Of a DNA stretch of 40,860 nucleotides, positions 13,509-21,786 are shown in pieces; position 1 is the stretch's first letter; each line of letters starts with the position of its first letter. Made by a program: the position numbers and the translations under genes. The notes beneath the pieces were generated by a model. That model ran no database searches. It had not been told where the DNA came from and was given only the letters and a program-made list of their open reading frames with translations. This DNA comes from a virus, in IMG/VR virus record IMGVR_UViG_3300024507_000282, positions 1-40,860 of that record; one strand, written 5' to 3'.

Positions 13509-14297
13509 ATGGCATGTAGCGGAACCTTTTGTAATCAAAACAGTAGTGGAACAACGACCTGTTTTAACCATCGTGGTGCGTGTTCAACAAACCGCCCACT
13601 ATCTCCAAGTGCAGAATTTGCAATAACCTCGGGTCGTATTACAGCGGCAGACATTGAAGACTTGCGTAGTAAAATTGACGCTGAACTACAAAGATATCAA
13701 TTGCACTTGACCAACAGTGGCACTATTAATCATTTTGGTGTTGTTTCAAGACTTGAAACTAGTGCATACGGCACTAGTACCTTAATTTCCGCTTCACATA
13801 TTAATAATATGGAAACTATGGTTCAGGGAATTCTTAACGTTAATGAACCAGTTGGATCTAACTATGCAGTATATACTAATCCTGCAGATGCTACAGGTGG
13901 TAATAACGTTTATAGTGCTGGATCAATTGCAACAACGACTCACTGGATTACTTTACGTGACAAATATAATGTTATGCGTCAGGACTGTATTTGTAACTCA
14001 GACTGTACGTGTAATGCTGTATGTAACTGCCACAATGACTGCGGCTGTAACTACAGTGATGAAAGACTAAAACAAAACATTAAATTCATTGGCACTAGAG
14101 AAGGTATTAACATCTACTCTTACAATTACACCTGGGACCCAGAAACAAAGTATATCGGTGTAATGGCACAGGAATTATTAGGTACAGAATACTCAGATGC
14201 AATCGAGTTGGGCGAAGATGGATTCTTTAAAGTCCATTATGACAGATTGCCAAATAAAGGAGAACTTTGGAGCGAACCAACAACTTTAAAGGATTAA
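13509..14297 (+). CDS. Tail-fibre-tip protein with C-x-C ladder and S74 chaperone domain
   Basis: Three parts are visible in 262 aa. Residues 1-30 hold four cysteines (3, 8, 18, 25) among Ser/Thr/Asn. Residues 40-157 are a low-complexity Ser/Thr/Asn fibre-like region. Residues 160-180 contain eight cysteines at 160, 162, 166, 168, 172, 174, 178 and 180, a perfect six-residue repeat C-x-C-x-x-x. Immediately after comes the S74 intramolecular chaperone: S183-D-E-R-L-K-Q-N-I, then Y-I-G-V-M-A-Q-E-L and a Y-D-R-L. S74 domains trimerise phage fibres and are then cut off by self-cleavage at the start of the domain, usually before the Ser. If so here, the cysteine ladder becomes the tip of the mature fibre. 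Confidence 0.9.
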   Translation: MACSGTFCNQNSSGTTTCFNHRGACSTNRPLSPSAEFAITSGRITAADIEDLRSKIDAELQRYQLHLTNSGTINHFGVVSRLETSAYGTSTLISASHINNMETMVQGILNVNEPVGSNYAVYTNPADATGGNNVYSAGSIATTTHWITLRDKYNVMRQDCICNSDCTCNAVCNCHNDCGCNYSDERLKQNIKFIGTREGINIYSYNYTWDPETKYIGVMAQELLGTEYSDAIELGEDGFFKVHYDRLPNKGELWSEPTTLKD

Positions 14298-14298
14298 G

Positions 14299-14916
14299 AT
14301 GAGTAGCATCATATATGATTTAGCCATAGTTCAAGATCGTGGCTCACACTGGTTTGTAACAAACGTAACTCAAAACACATTAGACAATCAAGCAGACAAA
14401 GACGAAAAAATTCTTCGTCTTTCCTACATGAGCCATCAACTTATTAAACAAGCACTGATGGAAGGCAAGAGAGTACATATCCATAAAACTCTATTAACAG
14501 GAGAAGTGTTGCCTGGAGAGTTTGATATCATTGATTTAAAAGAAACTGATCCTGTCCAAGAATCAAGAGATGCGGCAATGGTGAAAGTCCGTATGCTTGT
14601 AACCCCAGAGTTATCTAAAGCATCTGGTTTGTCCATGTATGGATTTATTGTTTTAAACAATGACCTGGCCAGCGCAGGCTACTTTATTACAAATGAGAAT
14701 AGAGAAGAAAAATATCTTGAGATTCTCGAAACAGGTGATGAAAAACTAATTGCTAAATTAGAAGATTATCTTAACTACAAGGATGAGATCGAAGCCGTTG
14801 CACAGTTAGAACGTAGATTCAGTGCATTTAAAAATGAACTTCGAACAGCATCGACAGTCGAAGAAATCAAATCAATAGAAGAGCGATTTTTAGAACGATT
14901 CTACGCTAACTTCTAA
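14299..14916 (+). CDS. Unknown protein with C-terminal coiled coil (205 aa)
   Basis: AAAGGA lies five bases before ATG 14299. The first ~130 residues are an alpha/beta domain with no recognisable motif (I-I-Y-D-L-A-I-V-Q-D-R-G-S-H-W-F near the start). The last ~60 residues have heptad-like helices (A-V-A-Q-L-E-R-R-F-S-A-F, then I-K-S-I-E-E-R-F-L-E-R-F). It directly follows the S74 tail protein and could be a fibre chaperone or attachment protein. That is inferred from position alone. Confidence 0.75.
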   Translation: MSSIIYDLAIVQDRGSHWFVTNVTQNTLDNQADKDEKILRLSYMSHQLIKQALMEGKRVHIHKTLLTGEVLPGEFDIIDLKETDPVQESRDAAMVKVRMLVTPELSKASGLSMYGFIVLNNDLASAGYFITNENREEKYLEILETGDEKLIAKLEDYLNYKDEIEAVAQLERRFSAFKNELRTASTVEEIKSIEERFLERFYANF

Positions 14917-14918
14917 TA

Positions 14919-15707
14919 ATGAACTATGGTGTTGTATACAAGTTTAAACCACACAATAAGATCAACGGAACATTATTTTACTGTTTCGAATACTTTAAAT
15001 TTCTAAGAAAGTATGTTGATGCAAAGTTTTATATTGTTGGTATAGACACAAAGGATCTTGAATTAGTTCTAGATATCCTTACGACAAAATACAACACCAC
15101 AGTTGATAACATCGTTCCTGTAACACTAGTAGAGTTATACAAACTCAATCTTGATCGTACACTTATCCTAGATGTAAACACCTTTTACGATTGTAAAGAA
15201 TTCTTAACTAACGAAATACATTGTTTCAGCAATGACACGCACGAGATGTTTCGTTATAAGAATAATCGCACAGTAACTTACTACGGACTGTATCCATATC
15301 AACGCTACGATGTAGAGTGTATCCTTAAATTAAACTTTGAGATATTCAAACCCTGTGCTAGCCAGCCAGGTGTATTTGTTAGTTGCTTGGATCCAAAGTA
15401 CATTCGATACGAGTACGAACGATTAAAGGCGCAGTTCAATCGTCCTATCCTATTAAAAAAACAACACACCGGCATTGGAGATTTGTTTGATCAAATTGAT
15501 GCTGTCCACTATATTCATGTTGTAAGAGATACTAACAACAGAATAATCCCAGAAGGGTTCTTCTATAATAAAGCAGTAACTATTGAAGAACCATACAATC
15601 TTGACATAGACTCAATACAATTACGCTATAATGATATAGTTGCTAACGGGCTAGGCAATTATACTCTTACAGAAAACTGTCCAATGGTGCAGGCATGTCT
15701 AAGATAA
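14919..15707 (+). CDS. Glycosyltransferase-like protein A (GT-B-like, 262 aa)
   Basis: The protein shares its layout with the next gene: an opening G-T-L-F-Y-C-F-E-Y-F-K-F-L-R after the first strand, a middle I-L-D-V-N strand, a segment R-Y-D-V-E-C-I-L-K-L-N-F-E-I-F-K-P and a C-terminal D-L-F-D-Q-I-D, then I-P-E-G-F-F-Y. These positions match N-terminal and nucleotide-sugar-binding elements of GT-B glycosyltransferases only in outline. No confident family signature is visible. It overlaps the next gene by 13 bases. Confidence 0.5.
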   Translation: MNYGVVYKFKPHNKINGTLFYCFEYFKFLRKYVDAKFYIVGIDTKDLELVLDILTTKYNTTVDNIVPVTLVELYKLNLDRTLILDVNTFYDCKEFLTNEIHCFSNDTHEMFRYKNNRTVTYYGLYPYQRYDVECILKLNFEIFKPCASQPGVFVSCLDPKYIRYEYERLKAQFNRPILLKKQHTGIGDLFDQIDAVHYIHVVRDTNNRIIPEGFFYNKAVTIEEPYNLDIDSIQLRYNDIVANGLGNYTLTENCPMVQACLR

Positions 15708-16591
15708 CACAGTTAGATAACTCCTATGACCTTTGGCTCAGTTATACTTGGAGCAACAACAATCACGGCATCTGTGGACACACCTACGAAGTTATAGATT
15801 ACTATCATATACTGCGTAACGATTTCAAAGTAGGCATATTGTTATGCGAAGACATTAACTGGGCAAGGTTTGAATCTAGTATTAGAAGCAAATACAATTT
15901 TACAGATGCTGAGATAGAAGACATGCAGTCTAACACAGTATTTGCCAACAGGCCCACTCTAGTTAAAGGACGTAACATATTATTCACAGACGGTGGCGTT
16001 GTTAATATGCAGTCTGTAACATTATTGTTTGATAATATCTTTTACTTTGCCTGCGGCAATAAAGAAATCAAATACAATGACAAAGGCAATGTGTGGATCT
16101 TACAAGACAATAGAGTATATGAACCTGTAAAGAAAAACGGTATCAACTACAAAAAGAAAATACTATTTGATAAGTTAAAACCTTTAGGCGAAAGCAAGGA
16201 TGCTGTGTTAGTATACGCTACTAAGAACTGTAGACAGTTGGATACCTACGAGGAGTTATTACAGTACGGAGATAACATCCTTGCTATAACTAACAAAGAA
16301 AATATGCCCAAACCTATGCCAGGGTTCACATTTGTCATTCCTCCTGTGGATAACTTATTCGAACAGTTTAGAACTTACGTGTATACTCCTGTTAAACGTA
16401 AATGGGATTGTAGTCCACGTTTCATAGCAGAGTGTAAATATTACGGCAAATCTGTAGTGTTTCATAACATTGATTATTGGGACGAAGATTTAGGATTATA
16501 CTGGCGTAACTGGGATATAGAAAACGACTTCGATAGTCTGTGTCTACGACCCAGTGACGATATAGTAAACATACTTAAAGGCATTATATGA
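15695..16591 (+). CDS. Glycosyltransferase-like protein B (298 aa), paralog of 14919-15707
   Basis: An early G-I-C-G-H-T-Y-E-V-I-D-Y motif resembles the glycine/histidine loop of GT-B enzymes. The C-terminal half has N-L-F-E-Q-F, then S-P-R-F-I-A-E-C-K-Y-Y-G-K, a typical GT-B sugar-nucleotide site shape (S-P-R-x-I-x-E-x). The gene before it has the same elements in the same order but weaker. Location in a sugar-enzyme island supports a glycosyltransferase role. Donor and acceptor unknown. The stop overlaps the next start as ATGA. Confidence 0.6.
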   Translation: MSKITQLDNSYDLWLSYTWSNNNHGICGHTYEVIDYYHILRNDFKVGILLCEDINWARFESSIRSKYNFTDAEIEDMQSNTVFANRPTLVKGRNILFTDGGVVNMQSVTLLFDNIFYFACGNKEIKYNDKGNVWILQDNRVYEPVKKNGINYKKKILFDKLKPLGESKDAVLVYATKNCRQLDTYEELLQYGDNILAITNKENMPKPMPGFTFVIPPVDNLFEQFRTYVYTPVKRKWDCSPRFIAECKYYGKSVVFHNIDYWDEDLGLYWRNWDIENDFDSLCLRPSDDIVNILKGII

Positions 16592-17451
16592 TTGTAGTTG
16601 AAATTTTAGAATACTGTAATTTTAAATGCTATTTCTGTAAAGCAAAGGACATCACTGAGCCTAAGTATATGCCGTTGGATTTATTCAAACGCATAATACT
16701 AGAAGCAAAGGAAATGGGCATAACTGAAATTGATCTAATCCCTGCCAAAGGGGAGCCTTTCCTACATCCAGACATCTATGAGATGCTGGCGTTTCTCAAT
16801 GAGCATATGAAGTATACTATTGTGTTTACTAATGTCACTGCAATTAATGTGCGTAAGTTAGCAGAAGTTCCAATGAACAACATTAAGTTGTGTGTTAGTT
16901 ACTATGGCGACACTCCTGCACGTTTCAAAGAACTAACAGCAATGGACAAGAACTTGTTTGATATTGTACATAAACGTTTACAAGAATTAACTGACGCAGG
17001 CATTCAATACAAACTTGAACGCAGAGACTATGGCTACGAGTTTAACTACACAGGCACAAAGGTAACAGAAGAGTTTGATCCGAAGCTCAAGTGTCACTTC
17101 CACAGCATGCCTAAGATTATGGCTAATGGCGATGTAGTATTTTGTAAGTTCGTAAAGGACAACACACCTCCTAACGACAAGGTTGCGTTTGCCAACTTAC
17201 ATAATACATCATTAAAGGATGCACTAACAGATCCTATTAGATACAAGTTCTTCGATAGCCAAAGCATTTGTGTAAAACATTGTAGTAGTTTTAGCAGAAC
17301 TTGTTACAAAGAAAGTATTAGTAGTTTTAAATTAATGGCCGCAAGTAAGAAGGCTTACTTTGCTAACCCCGATCCAGTAGATCAACAGTACGAAGAGATA
17401 GAACGTGAGACTATACAACGAGCTCAGCAACAAGTTACAGATAGACCGTGA
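16588..17451 (+). CDS. Radical SAM enzyme 3
   Basis: C10-x3-C14-x2-C17 (C-N-F-K-C-Y-F-C) starts right at the N-terminus, and the SAM motif is I-P-A-K-G-E-P. A C-terminal region with K-C-H-F-H-S-M-P-K-I-M-A-N-G-D-V-V-F-C, then S-I-C-V-K-H-C-S-S-F-S-R-T-C is SPASM/twitch-like and probably binds a second cluster. Length 287 aa. It is coupled to the glycosyltransferase-like gene by an ATGA overlap, and its own 3' end overlaps the next radical SAM gene by 47 bases. Substrate unknown. Confidence 0.88.
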   Translation: MIVVEILEYCNFKCYFCKAKDITEPKYMPLDLFKRIILEAKEMGITEIDLIPAKGEPFLHPDIYEMLAFLNEHMKYTIVFTNVTAINVRKLAEVPMNNIKLCVSYYGDTPARFKELTAMDKNLFDIVHKRLQELTDAGIQYKLERRDYGYEFNYTGTKVTEEFDPKLKCHFHSMPKIMANGDVVFCKFVKDNTPPNDKVAFANLHNTSLKDALTDPIRYKFFDSQSICVKHCSSFSRTCYKESISSFKLMAASKKAYFANPDPVDQQYEEIERETIQRAQQQVTDRP

Positions 17452-18430
17452 CGAACCTATTTGCGAACGTGCTAAGTTAGATACTGGTACGCATTGCAAT
17501 TATCGTTGCGAGTTCTGTTATTACAAAACACAGTTAAATGAAGTAACTGAGTTTGAAGTCATACGACAACGTATTGACTATCTCGTTGCCTGTGGCATTA
17601 AAGAAGTTGACTTGAGTGGCGGTGAGTCTAGCATACACAAACAATGGTTTGACATTCTTGACTATTGTAAAAGCAAAGGCTTAAAGATTAGTTGTCTAAG
17701 TAATGGCTACAAGTTTGCTGACAAGGAGTTCTTGCGTAAGAGTAAAGAACACGGCTTAGATGAAATACTGTTCAGTGTACACGGTTACGATAAAGAAAGC
17801 CACAACATACTAGTTGGGCATCGCAAGGGCTTTGAAAACATTATCCAAGCAATACACAATGCACATGAGCAAGGTGTTCTTGTGCGTGTTAATTGTACAG
17901 TAACACATAAGAACTATAAGAACTTGCCAACTAAGTTTGTTCAATTAGTTAACGAACTAAAGCCGTTTGAAGTTAACTTCTTAACTCTTAACTACTGGGA
18001 CGATGCAGGCATACAGGAAACTATCGACTACGGAGAAGTAACTCCTTACGTACATCAAGCAATAGATTTACTAAAGGATAGTGTTCCTAAACTTAACGTT
18101 CGTTACACGCCGTATTGCTTTATGAAAGGATACGAGCAGTACGTATGCAACTACTACCAACACATATATGACATTTATGATTGGAACATTGCTGTGTACA
18201 ATGGTGACATAGACCCAGACGTGTACCGAGCAGACCCACACAAGGCAATGTATGATGCGGCCGCATTTAAACGTAACCGTACCTATTACAAAACAAAGGA
18301 CTGCTTAAACTGCAAGCACTACTATATCTGCGATGGTGTAGAGAAACAAATCAAAGACATTAAACTACGACCCGAAGAAGGTCCTAAGATTGATCAAGTA
18401 AATTTTTACCGCAAAGGATACTACAAATGA
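17405..18430 (+). CDS. Radical SAM enzyme 4
   Basis: The start is GTG 17405. C31-x3-C35-x2-C38 (C-N-Y-R-C-E-F-C) follows a 30-residue leader, and D-L-S-G-G-E-S is the SAM motif. The first 200 residues are a classical partial TIM barrel (S-C-L-S-N-G-Y, I-L-F-S-V-H-G-Y). Extra cysteines near the end (C-L-N-C-K-H-Y-Y-I-C) may hold an auxiliary cluster. Length 341 aa. It overlaps the previous gene by 47 bases and the next one as ATGA. Function unknown; the Rossmann-type SDR that follows may act on its product. Confidence 0.88.
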   Translation: MRLYNELSNKLQIDRDEPICERAKLDTGTHCNYRCEFCYYKTQLNEVTEFEVIRQRIDYLVACGIKEVDLSGGESSIHKQWFDILDYCKSKGLKISCLSNGYKFADKEFLRKSKEHGLDEILFSVHGYDKESHNILVGHRKGFENIIQAIHNAHEQGVLVRVNCTVTHKNYKNLPTKFVQLVNELKPFEVNFLTLNYWDDAGIQETIDYGEVTPYVHQAIDLLKDSVPKLNVRYTPYCFMKGYEQYVCNYYQHIYDIYDWNIAVYNGDIDPDVYRADPHKAMYDAAAFKRNRTYYKTKDCLNCKHYYICDGVEKQIKDIKLRPEEGPKIDQVNFYRKGYYK

Positions 18431-19059
18431 ATATTATAGTCGTAGGCGGTGGAACCTTTGGTCGATTTGGTAATGACTTTGTAAGACAAGCAAAGGCAGA
18501 TGGACATGTTGTCCGTGTGCTTTCTCACAGAACTAACGATGACACAGATGCTACGCTAACTTTCTTAACAGCAGAAGATGCAGTAACTAAGTTCAATAGC
18601 ATTACACAAGACTTAGATACAATTGATATCTTGTTGTACAACTCAACATATAAAGGCTATCCAGACGATCCTAGTACATTTACTAGCAAAGGTGTAATAA
18701 AAGAAAAGTTATATGTACATGGATTTTATGTACAGGCAATCATACCACACGCACTATCTATCGAAGCATTAAAGAAAATGACAACACAGTCTAAAATTGT
18801 GTTTATGACCACAGATGTAATCTACGATAGAGAACGCACACTTGGACTACACAAGTTGGGCTACTACGGTGGCAAGGCATATCAACATCAATTGATGTTA
18901 GCACTAGCAGAACACAACGACAAAGATGTAACTGTGAGTTCAGTAAGTCCCGTGTTTGACTATGAGGATAGAAAAAACTATCAAAGGCAGTTTAATACAG
19001 TCTATGAACATATCTTTGGCACTACACAGAATGGAAAAATATATGACTGCTGGGAATAA
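18427..19059 (+). CDS. Short-chain dehydrogenase/reductase-like protein (210 aa)
   Basis: The protein has an N-terminal V-V-G-G-G-T-F-G-R-F-G glycine-rich loop, a D-I-L-L-Y-N-S-T strand in the position of the usual N-N-A-G, M-T-T-D-V-I after the fifth strand, and Y146-x3-K150 as the catalytic pair. It should bind NAD(P)(H) and oxidise or reduce an alcohol/carbonyl, probably a sugar. It lies between radical SAM genes 4 and 5, overlapping both, which suggests the substrate is shared. Confidence 0.8.
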   Translation: MNIIVVGGGTFGRFGNDFVRQAKADGHVVRVLSHRTNDDTDATLTFLTAEDAVTKFNSITQDLDTIDILLYNSTYKGYPDDPSTFTSKGVIKEKLYVHGFYVQAIIPHALSIEALKKMTTQSKIVFMTTDVIYDRERTLGLHKLGYYGGKAYQHQLMLALAEHNDKDVTVSSVSPVFDYEDRKNYQRQFNTVYEHIFGTTQNGKIYDCWE

Positions 19060-19711
19060 CTTACACGACAACTATGAGTTCTTCCAAGGCGGCTTGGATG
19101 GCGCAAACTCCTATACTCTTTATGTTACATATAAATGTAATTGGTTCTGTAACTACTGCTCAGAAGATACACACAATCGTCCAGATGTAACCATAGAAGA
19201 CTTACAGCGTAAGGTACAGGCCATTCCTCCTAACAGCGATGTAGCCATTACAGGAGGAGAACCGGGTACACTTAATAAAGAAGTAATGCTATGGTTGCTA
19301 ACAGAATTAAAAAGCAAAGGTTGTTTCATTAATGTAAACACTAACGGAACATTCTTTAAGAAACATAAAAACGTTTGCCATATCCCAGATAGTTTTCTAT
19401 ATCACTGTAGCGAACACTTAGATGATGAAGAGATATGGATTCCAGAACATGTTGATCGTTCTAAGATAGACTTTCAACTTGTGATAACAGATGATACTGC
19501 GGACAGATTAGAATACTATATCAACAAGTATCCAGACATAAAGTTTTTGATATTTGGTGCAGACAATGTAATTGGAAAAGGATTAAGTAGAGCAAATGGA
19601 TTTAAGGTTTATCAAAAGTTTAAAGATAAGATTGATCCAAACAGTTACATACATTTGATTACAACCTGTAGAGAAGTAAATGATATACGGAAACTAAAAG
19701 CATTGAGATGA
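19043..19711 (+). CDS. Radical SAM enzyme 5 (short, triplet member 1)
   Basis: ATG 19043 is chosen because GGA lies seven bases upstream; the open frame extends further but would run deep into the SDR gene. C32-x3-C36-x2-C39 (C-N-W-F-C-N-Y-C) is followed by E-D-T-H-N-R-P, and A-I-T-G-G-E-P-G is the SAM motif. The 222 aa are just a minimal barrel with no auxiliary cluster domain. Shares C-N-W-x-C-x-Y-C, D-T-H-N-R-P, N-T-N-G and Y-H-C-x-E with the next two genes. The stop overlaps the next ATG. Confidence 0.88.
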   Translation: MTAGNNLHDNYEFFQGGLDGANSYTLYVTYKCNWFCNYCSEDTHNRPDVTIEDLQRKVQAIPPNSDVAITGGEPGTLNKEVMLWLLTELKSKGCFINVNTNGTFFKKHKNVCHIPDSFLYHCSEHLDDEEIWIPEHVDRSKIDFQLVITDDTADRLEYYINKYPDIKFLIFGADNVIGKGLSRANGFKVYQKFKDKIDPNSYIHLITTCREVNDIRKLKALR

Positions 19712-20286
19712 AAGAGATAGAACTTCCTTTAACTTATAAGTGTAATTGGCACTGTGACTATTGTGTAGCAGACACACACAATCGTCCAGAGTTACCTTAC
19801 GAGGAAGTTCTGCGTAGAGTAGAGGCTATTGAGCCAGGTACAGAAGTTACCTTTGGTGGAGGTGAGCCAGGACTACTAAAGCGTGATCAACTAGAACATA
19901 TTATTAAAATACTCAAAGACAAAGGTTGTGTGATTGATTTACTAACTAATGGACTGTTCTTTAAACGTCATATGCCTTTGGTACATGAGTTTGGTAAGAT
20001 ACACTATCACTGTGTTGAGTACTTACCAGACGACATAGAGTTTCCAGACTTACAATTAAATCATGTATCCTATGGATTGGTAGTTACAAACACAAACTTC
20101 CTAGACGGAAGCATACATGAAATGATTAGACGTTACCCGCACATTAAGTTTTTATTGTTGCCCGATGTGCGTAGTCAAAAGAAGATTAACTTAAACTTAA
20201 TGATGGACTTCTTTAATGAACACGGCGATAAGGTACATCCAGGATCATTGCAGGAATTCATCACAGTTGTGGCAAGGTGGCACTAA
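19708..20286 (+). CDS. Radical SAM enzyme 6 (short, triplet member 2)
   Basis: C12-x3-C16-x2-C19 (C-N-W-H-C-D-Y-C) and D-T-H-N-R-P match the flanking two genes. The SAM motif is F-G-G-G-E-P-G. At 192 aa it is one of the shortest radical SAM proteins here, with a Y-H-C-V-E motif near residue 110 and no second cluster domain. It is coupled to its neighbours by an ATGA overlap before it and a TAATG overlap after it. Such short barrels resemble activase or QueE-sized enzymes, but no specific family fits. Confidence 0.87.
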   Translation: MKEIELPLTYKCNWHCDYCVADTHNRPELPYEEVLRRVEAIEPGTEVTFGGGEPGLLKRDQLEHIIKILKDKGCVIDLLTNGLFFKRHMPLVHEFGKIHYHCVEYLPDDIEFPDLQLNHVSYGLVVTNTNFLDGSIHEMIRRYPHIKFLLLPDVRSQKKINLNLMMDFFNEHGDKVHPGSLQEFITVVARWH

Positions 20287-20900
20287 TGGCAATTCACGCA
20301 CAAGAACGAGAAATTGAATTAGTCGTTACATGGGTATGTAACTGGCACTGCGACTATTGCTGTGTTGATACACACAATCGTCCTAAACTTACTATGGATG
20401 AAGTAAAGGCCAAGTTAGACAAAGTTATTCCAGGATACAACGTAACACTCAGTGGCGGCGAAGTTGGCAGTATGAAACGTGCAGACATTGAATATATCCT
20501 AGACGAACTAGAAAAGAAAGGTTGCCGCCCTAGCATTAATACTAATGGATTGTTTATCAAACGCTATCGTGATCTATTGCCTCGCTTTGATACTATCCTG
20601 TATCACTGTAGCGAAAACTTAGACTTAGACGAAGAGATCATTATAGATCCAGAATTAAATTTACAGTATCTATTAATAGTTACTGACACTAACTTTGACA
20701 AGTTAGAAGCATTTATTAACAAGTATTCAGACATAGAGTTTCATTTAGTTGCGGCTACTATGCCCGAAGGTATCAATGGTGTAACATTATCAAACAAACT
20801 CAAACACGCTATGCTGACTAGATTCCACAAGCGTATGACAGCAGAATCTAAAGTGCGAGTATTTAAGGAGAAGGACTTTGACTCAATCATCTATCTATAA
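20286..20900 (+). CDS. Radical SAM enzyme 7 (short, triplet member 3)
   Basis: ATG 20286 overlaps the previous stop as TAATG, with AAGG eight bases upstream. C18-x3-C22-x2-C25 (C-N-W-H-C-D-Y-C) is followed by another Cys (C26) and D-T-H-N-R-P. The SAM motif is changed to L-S-G-G-E-V-G, losing the usual Pro. 204 aa. The three tandem genes 19043-20900 are related by duplication but have diverged strongly outside the motifs, so they probably act on different substrates or form a hetero-complex. Confidence 0.87.
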   Translation: MAIHAQEREIELVVTWVCNWHCDYCCVDTHNRPKLTMDEVKAKLDKVIPGYNVTLSGGEVGSMKRADIEYILDELEKKGCRPSINTNGLFIKRYRDLLPRFDTILYHCSENLDLDEEIIIDPELNLQYLLIVTDTNFDKLEAFINKYSDIEFHLVAATMPEGINGVTLSNKLKHAMLTRFHKRMTAESKVRVFKEKDFDSIIYL

Positions 20901-21786
20901 AGTCCAACCTAACGCAGACATTGAACGTATTGAGTTAGAGTTAACTTCTGCTTGTAATCTCAAATGTCCGTTGTGTGTTCGAGCAATAACCAACGTGCCT
21001 GATGAAAACAATTATAGAAGTCTAGAAGAAATAATTGCACAGTTAGACAGTTATCCAAACTTAAAGTTTATTACTATTGCTGGCCCAATCTCAGAGCCAA
21101 CAACTTATCCTAAACTATTGGAGTTGATTGCTTATATTAACAAACGTGATATTGAGATATCTCTGTACATCAACGGAGATACTAGAAATGATCTGTATTA
21201 TAAAAAACTAGGCACATTGTTTAGAAACAAGACAGGACATGTATACTTTACCATCTGCGGTAGCACACAAGAGTTACACGGAACATACAGAGTTAATTCA
21301 AAGTTAGATAGAGTGTTATCTAGATTAGAAATAGTAGATAAGTTCAGCGGTGGGAAGGGTGTATTAACTTGGATTGTGTTTAACTATAACGAGCAGGACT
21401 TTATAGAAAACTATCCAAAGTTCAGTGAACGATACAATACAGAATATTTCCATACTTTGCCAATTACAGAGCATCACCAGTTAAAGAGTAAAATACACTT
21501 ACCAGATCGTTTAAAGGCATTGTACGAACGAGAAATAGATAGAAAGGATTTTAACAATATAGTATGCCCAGCCAACGCTAGTAACTATATACAAATAAGA
21601 CATGACGGCAAGATAGATCCTTGTTCGTTATATAGGCAGTTTGGGGAAGAACATTGTTGGGAATGTAGTAAGAAGAATCTTACAACACTAAGAACAAATA
21701 AGATATTCCAATGTGCAGAACCAGAAACAGAAACATCATCAAGGAGTGTGTTGTTATATTATGAACGTCACTATGAAAAAGAGTGA
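20878..21786 (+). CDS. Radical SAM enzyme 8 (S-E-P-T group, member 1)
   Basis: The start is TTG 20878, supported by AAGGAG seven bases upstream. C26-x3-C30-x2-C33 (C-N-L-K-C-P-L-C) is followed by a variant SAM motif G-P-I-S-E-P-T-T-Y. F-T-I-C-G-S-T-Q-E-L-H-G-T-Y-R is shared with the next two genes. The C-terminus has V-C-P-A-N-A-S, D-P-C-S-L-Y and H-C-W-E-C, a SPASM-like auxiliary cysteine set. 302 aa. Function unknown; the S-E-P-T form instead of G-G-E-P and the C-G-S-T-Q-E segment are the group's hallmarks. Confidence 0.88.
   Translation: MTQSSIYKVQPNADIERIELELTSACNLKCPLCVRAITNVPDENNYRSLEEIIAQLDSYPNLKFITIAGPISEPTTYPKLLELIAYINKRDIEISLYINGDTRNDLYYKKLGTLFRNKTGHVYFTICGSTQELHGTYRVNSKLDRVLSRLEIVDKFSGGKGVLTWIVFNYNEQDFIENYPKFSERYNTEYFHTLPITEHHQLKSKIHLPDRLKALYEREIDRKDFNNIVCPANASNYIQIRHDGKIDPCSLYRQFGEEHCWECSKKNLTTLRTNKIFQCAEPETETSSRSVLLYYERHYEKE

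Noticed and set aside
19043-20900. QueE (7-deazaguanine) identity for the short radical SAM proteins
   Set aside because: Size and a D-T near the cluster loop are suggestive, but QueE has its own C-x-x-C-D-T layout and no other deazaguanine genes (QueC, QueD, FolE) are present.
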